Positions 43,761-53,036 of a DNA stretch of 64,000 nt are shown here, piece after piece. Numbering within the stretch: the stretch's first letter is position 1; every line of letters starts with the position of its first letter. This stretch comes from Myxococcales bacterium (lineage in GTDB: Bacteria; Myxococcota_A; Polyangia; Polyangiales; Polyangiaceae), in assembly GCA_016703425.1 (NCBI GenBank), contig JADJCA010000015.1, positions 124,001-188,000 on the forward strand, given 5' to 3'. The notes under the pieces were generated by a model. It was not told the DNA's origin and did not search any database. It saw only the letters and a list, made by a program, of their open reading frames with translations. The position numbers and the translations under genes were made by a program.

Positions 43761-44990
43761 CTAGTCGTGCGCCGTCCTGCTCGTGGCCACGCTGCTCACC
43801 ATAACCTCGGCGCTCCCACGAACGACTGCGCTCATGTGTGCCGTGGCCTGGGCGGCCGAATTCGCACCTGCGAGAGCACAAGCGCTCGAACGGGCGCTCA
43901 GCTTGTCCTTATCCTTGGCCAACGTCTCGCCAGCGACGCGAAGGCGAAGCGCCGCGTCGAGCAGCAGCTTGCCGCGGGTCCCGGCTCCGGCGATGAGCGC
44001 CGGCAGGTTGGTGCGCACCGTCGTCATGAGCTTGCTGATGTCAGGGTTCACGCTGGCATCCCCCAAGAGGTCCACCGCCGGCGCTTCGCAAAGCGCGTTC
44101 GCGGAGACGCCGGCGCTGCAAGCCGCGATGCAAGACGGTTCGACGAGGCACCGCGGCTTCACGAAGACCGCTTCGCATTGAGGCTCGGTGTAGGCCCCCT
44201 CGCATTGACCCTTGCAGCGCACGTCGGCGCCGCAATGCATGCCTCCCTGAACCAGAATCGTGCAGTCGCCGGTGCACTTCCCGTTGCACAAGGTGTCGCA
44301 CTTGCCGTGGCAGTCTTCGTCCTTCTCGGTCAGCGCACCGTTCGCTCCGGTGCACGTGCCAAAACACTCGCCGTGGCAGGTGCCCGCGCACTCGCCCGCG
44401 CAGTTCGCGTGCCGAGCGACGGTGCCTCGGCACGCGCTCTCGTTCTTGCAGATCGCGTCGCATTTGCAGGTTAGCTCCGCCGACTCGCACCGCGATTCGG
44501 CGCTCTCTGAGTCGCACGCGCTCCCGCCGTTGCACATGACGTCGCACCGCGCCTGGGCCGCAAAGTCCGGGTGGCATGCGCCCTTGGTGATAACCAGCGC
44601 CAGGTTGGCCGACGGGAACGCGTCGACGATTCGCCGGACGCAGACGGCAGCGACGTTGCAGGCACCGGTCTTGTCGCTGTTGGCGATGGCGGCGTCGCCG
44701 TCACCGAGCGCCGACCAGGTGTCGACGCCTCCAAGGTCGCGGGCCATGTTTGCGCACGCCGTGAGGACGGAGGCGCGGGCCGCCTTGGCGGTGGTCTTGA
44801 ACTCGCCCGCGACCGTCGCGACCATGCGCACGTTGGCGTCGACGTTCGGATCGCGGGTCGCTGCCGCGATATCGCAATACGGCGCGGACGCCCCTTCGTC
44901 GGGCACGCTAGCGCTGCTGCAACTGCTGCTCGCAGCACCAAGGGCGCCGAGGACCAACGCGGGCACGAAGCGCGACTTTCGACTGGACAT
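43761..44990 (-). CDS. Cysteine-rich lipoprotein
   Basis: 409 residues from ATG 44990, set by GGAGGT directly upstream. Signal peptide with lipobox ASSSCSS (Cys24). Residues about 140-285 are packed with cysteine, roughly one in six (for example CRGTVARHANCAGECAGTC, CFGTCTGANG, CHGKCDTLCNGKC), and carry no obvious metal motif. The spacing resembles disulfide-rich EGF- or keratin-like repeats of surface proteins. The flanks are Ala-rich helices. Such Cys-rich lipoproteins recur in Polyangia genomes as surface proteins. Disulfide formation in the periplasm is expected but function is unknown. Confidence 0.75.
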   Translation of the reverse strand: MSSRKSRFVPALVLGALGAASSSCSSASVPDEGASAPYCDIAAATRDPNVDANVRMVATVAGEFKTTAKAARASVLTACANMARDLGGVDTWSALGDGDAAIANSDKTGACNVAAVCVRRIVDAFPSANLALVITKGACHPDFAAQARCDVMCNGGSACDSESAESRCESAELTCKCDAICKNESACRGTVARHANCAGECAGTCHGECFGTCTGANGALTEKDEDCHGKCDTLCNGKCTGDCTILVQGGMHCGADVRCKGQCEGAYTEPQCEAVFVKPRCLVEPSCIAACSAGVSANALCEAPAVDLLGDASVNPDISKLMTTVRTNLPALIAGAGTRGKLLLDAALRLRVAGETLAKDKDKLSARSSACALAGANSAAQATAHMSAVVRGSAEVMVSSVATSRTAHD

Positions 44991-45237
44991 GAGTGACCTC
45001 CATCCCGTCGAGAGAGCGCGCGCGATCGTTATCGCGTGGCGAACGGGACCGGATCGTGGCGGCTTGGGCGCTGCCCCCGACCCACACGAGGGACTGCAGC
45101 TTTCGAGCCACGCAGGAAGCGTCTCGACGCAGGCGAGCAACGCGAGGCGAAAGGGGGCGAACGCACCGGTTGCGCCTCCTCGGAACCGTGCATCGTGCGC
45201 GCGCCTCGCAATCTGCGAGGCCGCGCGGCGGCTCACC

Positions 45238-47406
45238 TCACTTGCGGGCGCCGAGCGCCAGGAAGCGCTTGTACGGATCGCGGCTGAAGGGCCGCCCGAG
45301 GAAGGCCTCGACGAGCTTGCCCTCGTCGTCCGACGAGCCCGGCGCGAGCACCTTGGCCCGGTAGTCGAGCGCCGTGGCGGGCGTCATGAGGCCCTCCTTT
45401 TCGAAACGCGAGTAGAGATCACGCGCGATGGCGAGGGCCCACTGGTACCCGTAGTAGCCGGCGTCGTATTCCATCAGGTGGCCGAAGGTGGCCTGGAAGT
45501 GCGTTCCCTCGACGTAACGGAACGGCATCGTCTTCGACCACACATCCTTGACCGTGGCCGTCGTGTCGCCGGCGGGCTCGCTCGTGGCGTGGTAGGCCTG
45601 ATCGAGCGACGCCAAGAACAGCTGCCGCTGCGTCGTGATGGCACGACCGAAGGCGCGGCCCTTGGTCATCTTGTCGAAGAGCCCGGCGGGCATCGGTTTG
45701 CCGGTCTTCCAGTGTTTCGCGAAGCGGTCCAAGACCGGCTTCGACCACGTCCACTCTTCGAGCATCTGCGACGGCGCCTCGACGAAATCGCGCGACACGT
45801 TGGTCCCGGCGAAGCTCGACAGCTCCGCCGTCGACAGGAGGTGGTGCAAGACGTGGCCGAACTCGTGGAAGAAGGTCGAGACCTCCTGGTGCGTCATCAG
45901 CCCCGGCGTCTCGCCGCTGGTCTTGGGGAAATTGCACACGATGGCGGCGATGGGCATGAGGCGTGAGCCGTCGTCCATCTTGCGCGTGTCTCGGATGGAG
46001 AAGACCGCGGCGTGCTTGTATTTGCCTTCGCGCGGGTGAAGATCCATTGAGAAGCGGCCGATGGTCTTGTCGCCGTCGAGCACCTCGTAGGTCCTGACGT
46101 CGGCATGCCAAGCCTTGGCAGGGACCTCACGGTACTTGATGCCGAAGAGCTGCCCGGTGATGTCCAGGAGCCCTTGGCGCACGCGTTCGACCTCGAAGTA
46201 TTCGCTCACCTCTTTCGCGTCGACGCCATACTTGGCCTTGCGCACGACCTCTTCGAGGTAGAGGCGGTCCGACGGCGGAATGCTCTCGCCCTTCTTGCCG
46301 CCGAGCTTCACGTGCGCCGCCTCGAGCTCGGCCATCTCGGTCTTCACGATGGGCGCGAGGTGCTTCTTCAAGTCGTCCAAGAAGGTCGCGACCGTCGCCG
46401 GGGTCTTCGCCATGCGCATCTCGAGCACGAAGTCGGCCCACGTCGCGTAGCCCAGGAGCTTGGCCTTCTCGCGACGGAGCCGCAGGATCTTGTCGAGGAC
46501 CGCCACGTTCTTGTCGGCGGCTCGGTTGTCGAACTTCGTGTAGAGCTCGAGCGCCGCGGCGCGATCCTTTGCGAACTGCATGAACGGAAAGAAGTCCGGG
46601 TAGTCGGTCGTGAGCCGGACTTTGCCGTTCGCACCCTTGGGATGTTTCGCGACGTAGGACTCCGGAAGGCCGTCGAGGCTCTTCGGCTCAGCCTCGATGG
46701 AGAGCGTCGCGCCAGCGATGTTCCCTTGGAACTCTTGCATCGCGAGGCTGAGCTCTTCGTTGAGCTGCCGCAAGCGCGCCTTGCCCGGCGCATCGAGGTC
46801 GGCGCCGTTGCGCTTCAGCTCCTTCACCATGCGCTCTACGTAGCGAGGCCAGGAGCTCGGGATGGGTGCCTTGACAGGCATGGGCTGCGCCGCAAAGCGC
46901 TTCACGACGGTTGCGGTAGCGTCGTCCAAACGGATCGACGTGAGCAACCGCTCCACCTTCGGGCCGCAGTCTTTGGCCGCCGCGACGACGCCCTTGTCGG
47001 GGTGCGTCACGGACATGAGCTCAGCGAAGTCGGCGGCGTTTCGAATCGAGAGGTGCACGGCATCGAGGGCGCTCATGGTGTTTTCCCACGTGAGCGGCGC
47101 CGGCTCCTTCGCCAAGAGCCGAACACCCTCCCAGATCAGCTCGGCGCGCTTCAGGCTCGCATCGCACGCGTGAGCCATGCCCTCGCGCGTCATCTCCGCG
47201 GCGGTCGGGTCGACGTCGAGGGGAGCGGGGGCGATGGCCTTCGCGGTCGAGGCGACGGGCCGCGGCGAGGACGGTGCCGCGGGGGCTGTGGCAAGAACGG
47301 GACGCGGCGCCTCGATGGGCGGCTCCGTGCCGCCGCAGGCCGACAAGAGCGCGGCCGCGAGGACTGTGAGGGAGAAGACTGAGGATTGGCGGAGGTGCGT
47401 TCGCAT
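45238..47406 (-). CDS. M3-family metallopeptidase lipoprotein
   Basis: 722 residues from ATG 47406 with lipobox LLSACGG (Cys24). Thimet-oligopeptidase (M3) family: zinc site HEFGH (about residue 512), the third ligand in EAPSQMLEEW, and the downstream FATFGH-like QATFGHLMEYDAGYYGY that closes the substrate tunnel with its His and Tyr. Length and order are normal for M3A enzymes. It degrades oligopeptides of up to about 20 residues. A lipidated, exported form suggests feeding on peptides from prey or from the envelope, which is inferred. Confidence 0.95.
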   Translation of the reverse strand: MRTHLRQSSVFSLTVLAAALLSACGGTEPPIEAPRPVLATAPAAPSSPRPVASTAKAIAPAPLDVDPTAAEMTREGMAHACDASLKRAELIWEGVRLLAKEPAPLTWENTMSALDAVHLSIRNAADFAELMSVTHPDKGVVAAAKDCGPKVERLLTSIRLDDATATVVKRFAAQPMPVKAPIPSSWPRYVERMVKELKRNGADLDAPGKARLRQLNEELSLAMQEFQGNIAGATLSIEAEPKSLDGLPESYVAKHPKGANGKVRLTTDYPDFFPFMQFAKDRAAALELYTKFDNRAADKNVAVLDKILRLRREKAKLLGYATWADFVLEMRMAKTPATVATFLDDLKKHLAPIVKTEMAELEAAHVKLGGKKGESIPPSDRLYLEEVVRKAKYGVDAKEVSEYFEVERVRQGLLDITGQLFGIKYREVPAKAWHADVRTYEVLDGDKTIGRFSMDLHPREGKYKHAAVFSIRDTRKMDDGSRLMPIAAIVCNFPKTSGETPGLMTHQEVSTFFHEFGHVLHHLLSTAELSSFAGTNVSRDFVEAPSQMLEEWTWSKPVLDRFAKHWKTGKPMPAGLFDKMTKGRAFGRAITTQRQLFLASLDQAYHATSEPAGDTTATVKDVWSKTMPFRYVEGTHFQATFGHLMEYDAGYYGYQWALAIARDLYSRFEKEGLMTPATALDYRAKVLAPGSSDDEGKLVEAFLGRPFSRDPYKRFLALGARK

Positions 47407-47690
47407 GCGGCGCGGAGAGTACAAGCGGTCGGTGCGGCTTGCGAGGGGAGCTCGAAAGGGTGCCACCGGTCTCCGTCCTAGCCTTCGCGTGTCGCTCCGC
47501 GCCCGGAAACCGCCCCTCGGCACGAGCGCGAGAAGCAGGGGCGCTGTCGCCGGTCATGGAGAGGTCCGTCGTAGCGCACCGGACACACGTGCAAACTGCA
47601 ACTTCATGTCGCGACCCTTGTTGACCATCATGGCGCGCGGTGGCAAGACGATGACACTCGGATGGGCCGCACCGACGAAGGACCACAGCG

Positions 47691-48008
47691 ATGAACCTAG
47701 AAGTGATTCTCGAACGCCTCTGTACCGCGCGCGGCGTCATTGCAGCCGCCTTTGTCACCGCCGACGGCGGCACCCTGGCGGCCGGGGGCGAGCCCATCGA
47801 CCCGCGCGACGCTGAGCTGGCGCGGTCCGTACAATCCGACACGGAGCTCGCGCTCGTCCGGGGTCGGCGGGGCCACTTCCGGTGCGGTCCCATCGGAACG
47901 CTCCTGGTGGTGGCGGAGCCGACCGCCGACGCGGGCGACGTGCGCTTTCACACGAGCGTGGCGTGGACGAGTCTCCGGATTCGTTCGTCGCGTCCGCCGG
48001 CCAACTGA
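47691..48008 (+). CDS. Small hypothetical protein, possibly roadblock-like
   Basis: 105 residues from ATG 47691 with AAGGA upstream. LERLCTARGVIAAAFVTADGGTLAAGG resembles the first strands of roadblock/LC7 domains, and GHFRCGPIGTLLVVAE fits their later strand, but the sequence is short and the resemblance weak. It starts 285 bases from the divergent M3 peptidase. A role in small-GTPase or polarity signalling, as for roadblock proteins in myxobacteria, would be speculative. Confidence 0.5.
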   Translation: MNLEVILERLCTARGVIAAAFVTADGGTLAAGGEPIDPRDAELARSVQSDTELALVRGRRGHFRCGPIGTLLVVAEPTADAGDVRFHTSVAWTSLRIRSSRPPAN

Positions 48009-48098
48009 ACGCCGACGGAACCCCCGCGCCGCGGGCCGACGCATCGGGTGTACGTCGTCGTCGCGCCCTCGGGGGTTAAGCTGTAGTGCTTGGCGAAG

Positions 48099-48734
48099 AT
48101 GGCTCGTCGGCCTTTTCCCAACCTGCGCGCCGCGCTCCTCGTGAGCGCAGCGGTCACGCTCCATTCGGCCGGCGCCCGCGCCAACGAGGCGACGACAGGG
48201 GAGCCCTTCAGCGCCGACGCGACGCTCGAGCCAGCACCGCATCCATCCTCCGGAGCCACCGCATCGCGGCCCGTCGCAGCGCCACGTGACAACCCCGGCG
48301 AATCCAGCGTCGCGCGAAGCGGTCTCGCACTCGGCGTGTCAGGCGGCGCCAACGTAGCTGTCCCCTATGTTGGAGCCCAGCTCGGGTACCGCTTCGCCAA
48401 GGCCGACTTCCTCGAGCCCTACGTCGACTACTCCTACGGGGCTGCCGTCTCGGCCTTCTCGTTTCATACGATGGGCGTCGGCGCGCGCACGTACTTCGCC
48501 GCGTTCGGGCCGCTAGAGCTCTATCACCAAGCCTTCGCGGGCCTCGGTCTCTCCTCGGGCGGAACGGCCGACGTTCCCAAACGGGAGCTCGGCGAGCGCT
48601 TGCTCGGCGCCTTCATGACGCAAGGCCTCGGCGCTGACGTTGCGGTCTACAAGAGCCTCCACGTCGCGCTGACCGTGTCGACGGGTTATCCCGTGTGGCT
48701 GCGCTCGGAGCTGGCCGCACGCGTGAGGTTCTGA
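48099..48734 (+). CDS. Outer-membrane beta-barrel protein
   Basis: 211 residues from ATG 48099, which opens a signal peptide (LRAALLVSAAVTLHSAGARANE). A short Thr/Pro-rich linker is followed by strands with Gly/Tyr/Phe pattern (YVGAQLGYRFAKADFLEPYVDYSYG) and a terminal Phe (AARVRF), a typical C-terminal barrel signature for recognition by Bam. A TTG at 48090 would add three residues. Two bases separate it from the esterase, so the two are co-transcribed. Confidence 0.7.
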   Translation: MARRPFPNLRAALLVSAAVTLHSAGARANEATTGEPFSADATLEPAPHPSSGATASRPVAAPRDNPGESSVARSGLALGVSGGANVAVPYVGAQLGYRFAKADFLEPYVDYSYGAAVSAFSFHTMGVGARTYFAAFGPLELYHQAFAGLGLSSGGTADVPKRELGERLLGAFMTQGLGADVAVYKSLHVALTVSTGYPVWLRSELAARVRF

Positions 48735-48736
48735 CG

Positions 48737-49627
48737 GTGCGCCGACTCGTGCTCGCGCTGCTGAGCGGCGGCTTCGCCTGCTCGCTTCCCGCCTGCGACG
48801 GCGACATGCGCGCCTACTTCGCGAGAGACGTGGTCGAGCTCGAATCCGACATCGCCTACGTCGAGGGCTCCACGAACCCACGGCAGACGCTCGATCTCTA
48901 TCGCCCACGCGGGGTGCGCGACTACCCCGTGGTCGTCTTCGTCCACGGCGGGTACTGGATCGCTCAAGACAAGCGCTACTTCGCGCCCGTCGTTGGACTC
49001 TACGGCAACGTCGGGCAAGCGCTCGCGCGGCGCGGCATCGGCGTCGTCATCATGAACTACCGGCTCGTGCCCGACGTGACCTTCAACGAACAGCTGGGCG
49101 ATGTCATCGCGGCGCTCCGTTGGACCGCTCAACACGTCGGCGAATACGGCGGCGATCCGACGCGCGTCGTCCTCGCGGGCCACTCTGCCGGTGGGCACAT
49201 GACGTCGCTGATCGCGTTCGACAAGGCGCGGCTCGCGAGCGCTGGATTCGACGCTTCACGGATCAAGGGCTTCGCGCCGCTCTCGCCGATCTTCGATCTC
49301 GAAGACATGGCCGCGCACCCACCGGAGAGCGACTTCAACGCGCGAGTGACGGAGCCCGTCTTCGGCGCGGACCTCTCGAGTCACTCGCCGCGCCGCTACT
49401 TCCGCGGCGACGCGCCGCCGCTCTTTGTAGCCATGGGCGACGCCGACGAGGCCTACCTCGTGCCGCAGATCCCGCGCGCCGTCGCGGAGCTCAAGGCGCT
49501 CGGCGCGACGATCAGCCTGCTCACGCTTCCGGGGCATTCGCACGCCGACGTCGTCGTCAACTTCGACACCGACAAGGATCGGCTGGCGGCGCCCCTCGCG
49601 GAGTTCGTTCAACGGGTCGCACGGTGA
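48737..49627 (+). CDS. Alpha/beta hydrolase (BD-FAE/HSL-like) lipoprotein esterase
   Basis: 296 residues from GTG 48737, 2 bases after the barrel gene stop. Signal peptide with lipobox SLPACDG (Cys17). Oxyanion motif VFVHGGYW, nucleophile elbow GHSAGG, acid in MGDADE and base in GHSHAD complete a carboxylesterase triad of the hormone-sensitive-lipase/BD-FAE type. The core around SDIAYVEGSTNPRQTLDLYRP also fits. Substrate is unknown; ester bonds of plant or microbial polymers are typical. With its barrel neighbour it may form a secretion and hydrolysis pair. Confidence 0.85.
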   Translation: MRRLVLALLSGGFACSLPACDGDMRAYFARDVVELESDIAYVEGSTNPRQTLDLYRPRGVRDYPVVVFVHGGYWIAQDKRYFAPVVGLYGNVGQALARRGIGVVIMNYRLVPDVTFNEQLGDVIAALRWTAQHVGEYGGDPTRVVLAGHSAGGHMTSLIAFDKARLASAGFDASRIKGFAPLSPIFDLEDMAAHPPESDFNARVTEPVFGADLSSHSPRRYFRGDAPPLFVAMGDADEAYLVPQIPRAVAELKALGATISLLTLPGHSHADVVVNFDTDKDRLAAPLAEFVQRVAR

Positions 49628-49701
49628 GAGGGACCCGCGCGGTTGGCCGCTGCCCATGCCGCGGCTCGACCGGCGCCCTCGCCGCGCGCTACGGTGAGTC
49701 C

Positions 49702-50295
49702 GTGAAGAACATCTCCGTCGCCGCCGTCGTTACGCTTCTCTCTCTCGTGCCCTGCGCCTGTAGCAGCTCCGGCACGACGGAGCCCGCGTCCACCGAAGGC
49801 GCCGACGCGTCGGCAGACGCGGCGGCTGCCAAAGATGCCGCAACGCCCTCCGACGCGAGCGGAACGGACGCCGGCGGCGGGGGCGCGTGCAACGCGCTCG
49901 TCAACGGGGCGCCTGAGGCGACGGCGAACACGGTGAAGGGGCCCGCTCCGACGGCCACCGGCGGCACCATCGTCGACGGCACCTATTTCCAGACGGAGTT
50001 CACCGTCTACGACCCGGCGGGTACCGCCAGCGCGCCGTCCCCCAGCGGCCTCAAGATCACGCTCGCCATCAAGGGCGACCTCATGGAGTCGATCCAGACG
50101 TTGCCCGACGGCTCGACCGACACCTTCGCCGAGACCTTCGTGACGACCGGCACGGCGCTCGACCGAACGCTGACGTGTCCGAAGAAGACGCCCGACCTCA
50201 AAGCGGTCTACTCGGTCGCCGGAAGCAAGCTCACCATCTACGAGACCGACCCGAAGTCGAAGCTCGTCGCCGGCAGCGTCTTCGTGAAGCAGTGA
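49702..50295 (+). CDS. Lipoprotein of unknown function
   Basis: 197 residues from GTG 49702. Signal peptide and lipobox PCACSSS (about Cys20), Ala/Asp/Thr linker, then a beta-rich domain from about residue 60 (GGTIVDGTYFQTEFTVYDPAG, GLKITLAIKGDLME) of the short barrel or lipocalin-like type. No catalytic residues. Frame continues after the stop as a coding-looking 50-codon tail (see next feature). Confidence 0.75.
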   Translation: MKNISVAAVVTLLSLVPCACSSSGTTEPASTEGADASADAAAAKDAATPSDASGTDAGGGGACNALVNGAPEATANTVKGPAPTATGGTIVDGTYFQTEFTVYDPAGTASAPSPSGLKITLAIKGDLMESIQTLPDGSTDTFAETFVTTGTALDRTLTCPKKTPDLKAVYSVAGSKLTIYETDPKSKLVAGSVFVKQ

Positions 50296-50448
50296 GCGGC
50301 GGTTCGCGCGGGGGCCACGAGGGACCTCTGCGCTGCTGACCACTGTTGCCGCGACGCCACAGCCATCGTCTTGGAGGCCGAGCTCGGCGCGACCGTCGAT
50401 TGCGTCTACAGCTCGAAGGAATGCAAAGTCTCGATGCGCGAGCCGTGA
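50296..50448 (+). other. Coding-looking 50-codon tail after a stop
   Basis: Immediately after the TGA of the lipoprotein gene the same frame reads 50 codons to a TGA at 50446-50448, with mostly G/C third positions and a Cys cluster (DLCAADHCCRDATAIVLEAE, then CVYSSKECKVSMREP). It lacks its own ATG. It could be the 3' remnant of another Cys-rich gene or an in-frame extension after a mutated codon. Confidence 0.3.
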
Positions 50449-50454
50449 CCCGCG

Positions 50455-50967
50455 CTACGAGTCTCTTGAGTCGCTGCGCGGCCTCAGCGCGCCCATCCGG
50501 ACCATGTCGAAGTAGCGGTCCTGGACGCGGTACTCGTCCTTCAAGAGTCCTTCGAAGTTGAAACCGAGCGTGAGGTACATCGCCTGGGCGTGGCGGTTGT
50601 CTTGGCGGACGATGAGCCAGACTTTGTGCAGGTCGAGCTCGTTCCAAGCCACGGCAAGGAGCGCTTCGATGGCGGCGCGGCCGTAGCCGTGCCCCTGCGC
50701 GTCCTTCTTGATGACGACGAACAGGCGTCCATTTTTCGCCGGCCAGTAGATCTGGTTCACGGAACACTGTCCGACGTATTCGTCGCCGACGAAGATCGAG
50801 AAAGCCCGATCGACGTTCGAAGCCACGAGGCCCCCGATGTACGTCGCCTCCTCGTCGCGCGTGATGTCGGACTGACGGTTCGCGAAGTATTGCATCACCT
50901 CGCGATCGTTGACCCATGTCATGACGTGGTCGAGATGACTCGGTGAGAGCGGTTCGAGGCGCACCAT
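50455..50967 (-). CDS. GNAT-family N-acetyltransferase
   Basis: 170 residues from ATG 50967, the first residues of the GNAT fold (MVRLEPLSPSHLDHVMTW). The acetyl-CoA loop QGHGYGRAAIEALL fits the Q/R-x-x-G-x-G/A signature, followed by LHKVWLIVRQDNRHAQAMYLTLGFNFEG, typical of the RimJ/RimL-like Acetyltransf_3 group. Normal length. Substrate unknown; protein N-termini or small amines are usual. The longer open frame upstream is shadow. Confidence 0.9.
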   Translation of the reverse strand: MVRLEPLSPSHLDHVMTWVNDREVMQYFANRQSDITRDEEATYIGGLVASNVDRAFSIFVGDEYVGQCSVNQIYWPAKNGRLFVVIKKDAQGHGYGRAAIEALLAVAWNELDLHKVWLIVRQDNRHAQAMYLTLGFNFEGLLKDEYRVQDRYFDMVRMGALRPRSDSRDS

Positions 50968-51251
50968 GGAGCGCAACGATATCGGTCGCGCGCTCGCTCG
51001 GCTGAAAAACGGCGCCCACGGCGACCTCACGCAACGCCCGACGCGTCGCGGGCTGGCCGCGCTTGTGTGGCTAATTTGAGCGACACCGGGCGCGCCCTCC
51101 CGCCCAGAGAAGGGAGCTGATCTGTGGACGACGTGCATCACGTCAGCCTGATGCCTGCGAGTTGCGCGCGGGCGCCGTGCGGCCTCGATACCACACAGCG
51201 CGTCGTGGCCTCGTGTGCGGGACTGGGCTCGCCCGTTGCTCGTGACGAGCC

Positions 51252-52454
51252 ATGAGCCACGCGTCGTCTCTCACCTCAACGCAACGTTCTCCCTCCGCGA
51301 CCTCCGCCAAACGCCACCTGCCAAGGAGGCTCCTCGGCGCTACGCTTTGGGGCGCCGCGACGCTTGTCGCGGTTGCCTCGCACGGCGAACCAAAGCCCGA
51401 GGCCAGCGGCCCACCGAGCGCAGCGACCGTCAACCGATTGCGCGAACGCGTTCGCGAGATCGTCCTCGAGCTGGCGGCCGCCTGCCCCGTTCGGCCCGTG
51501 GACGATCGCGCCGCGTACGAAGCTTGCCAGAAGACGCTCTTCGGCGACTCGAAGTTCCGGAGCGCTCTCAAGAACGTCGTGCTGTGGGGTCGCGCTCCCG
51601 GCGGAAACATCAACAGCAAGCTCAGCGACTTTCGCTCCACCCAGTTCGGTCCCGACGTCTTCACGGGTGCGTACGCGCCCATGTGGATGGTCCGCGGAGA
51701 CTACGAGCTCGAGTTCGACACCAACAACGGCGTCATGCGCGCCTTCGTGCCAGCAGGGTTCCGAAACGAGCTCCCGACGGGTTCGTACCCCTACCCGTTC
51801 TGGCACGACGCAAAGAAGTGGACCGACTATGAGGACGCCAACACGCTCGTCTTCTGGCTCGACGCGTCGTCGCTGAAGATCTCTCAAATCACCTTCATGA
51901 AGCGTGACAACGCCGCCAAGGTGGCCGCGTCGACGCGTCGCCACATGCCAACCTTCGACGGCAAGTGGATGTGGGTCGACGCAAAGGGTCAGACGCAGCC
52001 GGCGCCGACGCTGTTCGCGGGGCTCTTCGCGCCTCAAAACCCTCACCTCCGCTCGCTCGACGAGACGTACCGCGCCTTCGCGCTGACGATGCGCGACGCC
52101 GACTGCAACTCCTGCCACGTGCCGAACAACCCGGACAAGATGCGGCGCCTCGTACTCCTTCAGACCCCGCTCCATGCCGCATCAGAGGTCGAACGCGTGA
52201 TTCGGTCGGTGAAGTCGGACCGCATGCCGCTCGACGAATCAGGTGTCGCGAAGGACCTCCCGGCGCCGATAAAGACGAAGCTGTTGGCCCACGCAGAGGC
52301 GTTCGCGAAGGACGTACGCGCCGCCAAGAAGTGGGAGCGCGACCGAACGGCGCGGGGGAGGGCGGGCCTCGCAGCGTCTCCCGGTGACGGCGCGGCGAAG
52401 CTCGGGAAGGCCGCGGCGACCGAGGAGCGCAACACCTCTGAGGCGGCGCGCTGA
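51252..52454 (+). CDS. Exported mono-haem cytochrome-like protein
   Basis: 400 residues. A signal-like hydrophobic segment near residues 27-44 after a Ser/Arg-rich N-terminus. One haem site CNSCH (about residue 278) with a Met-containing helix nearby (NPDKMRRLV). The central part has Trp- and Tyr-rich beta-strands (SYPYPFWHDAKKWTDYEDANTLVFWL). The C-terminus is Lys/Ala-rich. I cannot name the family. A periplasmic electron-transfer or sensor role is possible. Nothing clear links it to the genes beside it. Confidence 0.78.
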   Translation: MSHASSLTSTQRSPSATSAKRHLPRRLLGATLWGAATLVAVASHGEPKPEASGPPSAATVNRLRERVREIVLELAAACPVRPVDDRAAYEACQKTLFGDSKFRSALKNVVLWGRAPGGNINSKLSDFRSTQFGPDVFTGAYAPMWMVRGDYELEFDTNNGVMRAFVPAGFRNELPTGSYPYPFWHDAKKWTDYEDANTLVFWLDASSLKISQITFMKRDNAAKVAASTRRHMPTFDGKWMWVDAKGQTQPAPTLFAGLFAPQNPHLRSLDETYRAFALTMRDADCNSCHVPNNPDKMRRLVLLQTPLHAASEVERVIRSVKSDRMPLDESGVAKDLPAPIKTKLLAHAEAFAKDVRAAKKWERDRTARGRAGLAASPGDGAAKLGKAAATEERNTSEAAR

Positions 52455-52539
52455 ACACGACCCGGGGTTGCGCGGGGGGGCGCCCTCGGCTCCCTTTTTA
52501 TTCGAACGACCCCCTTCGGAGCGGCGATGATGAAGCGCC

Positions 52540-52977
52540 ATGAGCGCCATCGACGACTACATCGCGCCGTTTCCGGGCCCCGTTCGGAAGCTCCTGCTTC
52601 AGCTCAAGCGCACCATCCAGAAGGCGGCGCCTGCCGCCGTGGAGACCATGAGCTACGGAATTCCCACCTTCGATTTCGAAGGGAAACATCTCGTTCACTT
52701 TGCCGGCTACGCGCGGCACATCGGGTTCTATCCGGGCGCGCGCGTCGGCGCGGCGTTTGAGCGCGAGTTCTCGAAGTACAAGACCGGTAAGGGCTCGGTG
52801 CAGTTTCCCCTCGACGAGCCCTTGCCCGTGGAGCTTGTGGGGCGCGTGGTCCGCTTTCGCATGGACCAGACGCTCGCGAACGCAACCAACGTGAAGCGTC
52901 CTGCCACCAAGACGGCGAAGAAGGCGACGCAGAAGACGGCGCCGAAGCGAAAAGGCGCGGCGCCGCGCCGACGCTGA
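52540..52977 (+). CDS. DUF1801 (YdhG-like) protein with Lys-rich tail
   Basis: 145 residues. The core (1-105) is DUF1801: VETMSYGIPTFDFEGKHLVHFAGYARHIGFYPG and SVQFPLDEPLPVELVGRVV. The last 35 residues are Lys/Ala/Thr-rich, like histone H1-type tails that bind DNA or RNA (PATKTAKKATQKTAPKRKG). DUF1801 proteins are iron-chaperone-like in fold but have no established function. This tail is an addition to the usual domain. Confidence 0.88.
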   Translation: MSAIDDYIAPFPGPVRKLLLQLKRTIQKAAPAAVETMSYGIPTFDFEGKHLVHFAGYARHIGFYPGARVGAAFEREFSKYKTGKGSVQFPLDEPLPVELVGRVVRFRMDQTLANATNVKRPATKTAKKATQKTAPKRKGAAPRRR

Positions 52978-53036
52978 GCGTTTCGTTTGGCCGTGGGCCT
53001 TGCGGCCTGTGCTCTCCGCGGCGACGCTGACGCTCC

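Noticed and set aside
52470..52505. GC-rich stretch followed by TTTTT after the mono-haem gene as a terminator
   Set aside because: The G-runs do not form a good stem with the segment right before the T-run; only GGGCGCCC is self-complementary.
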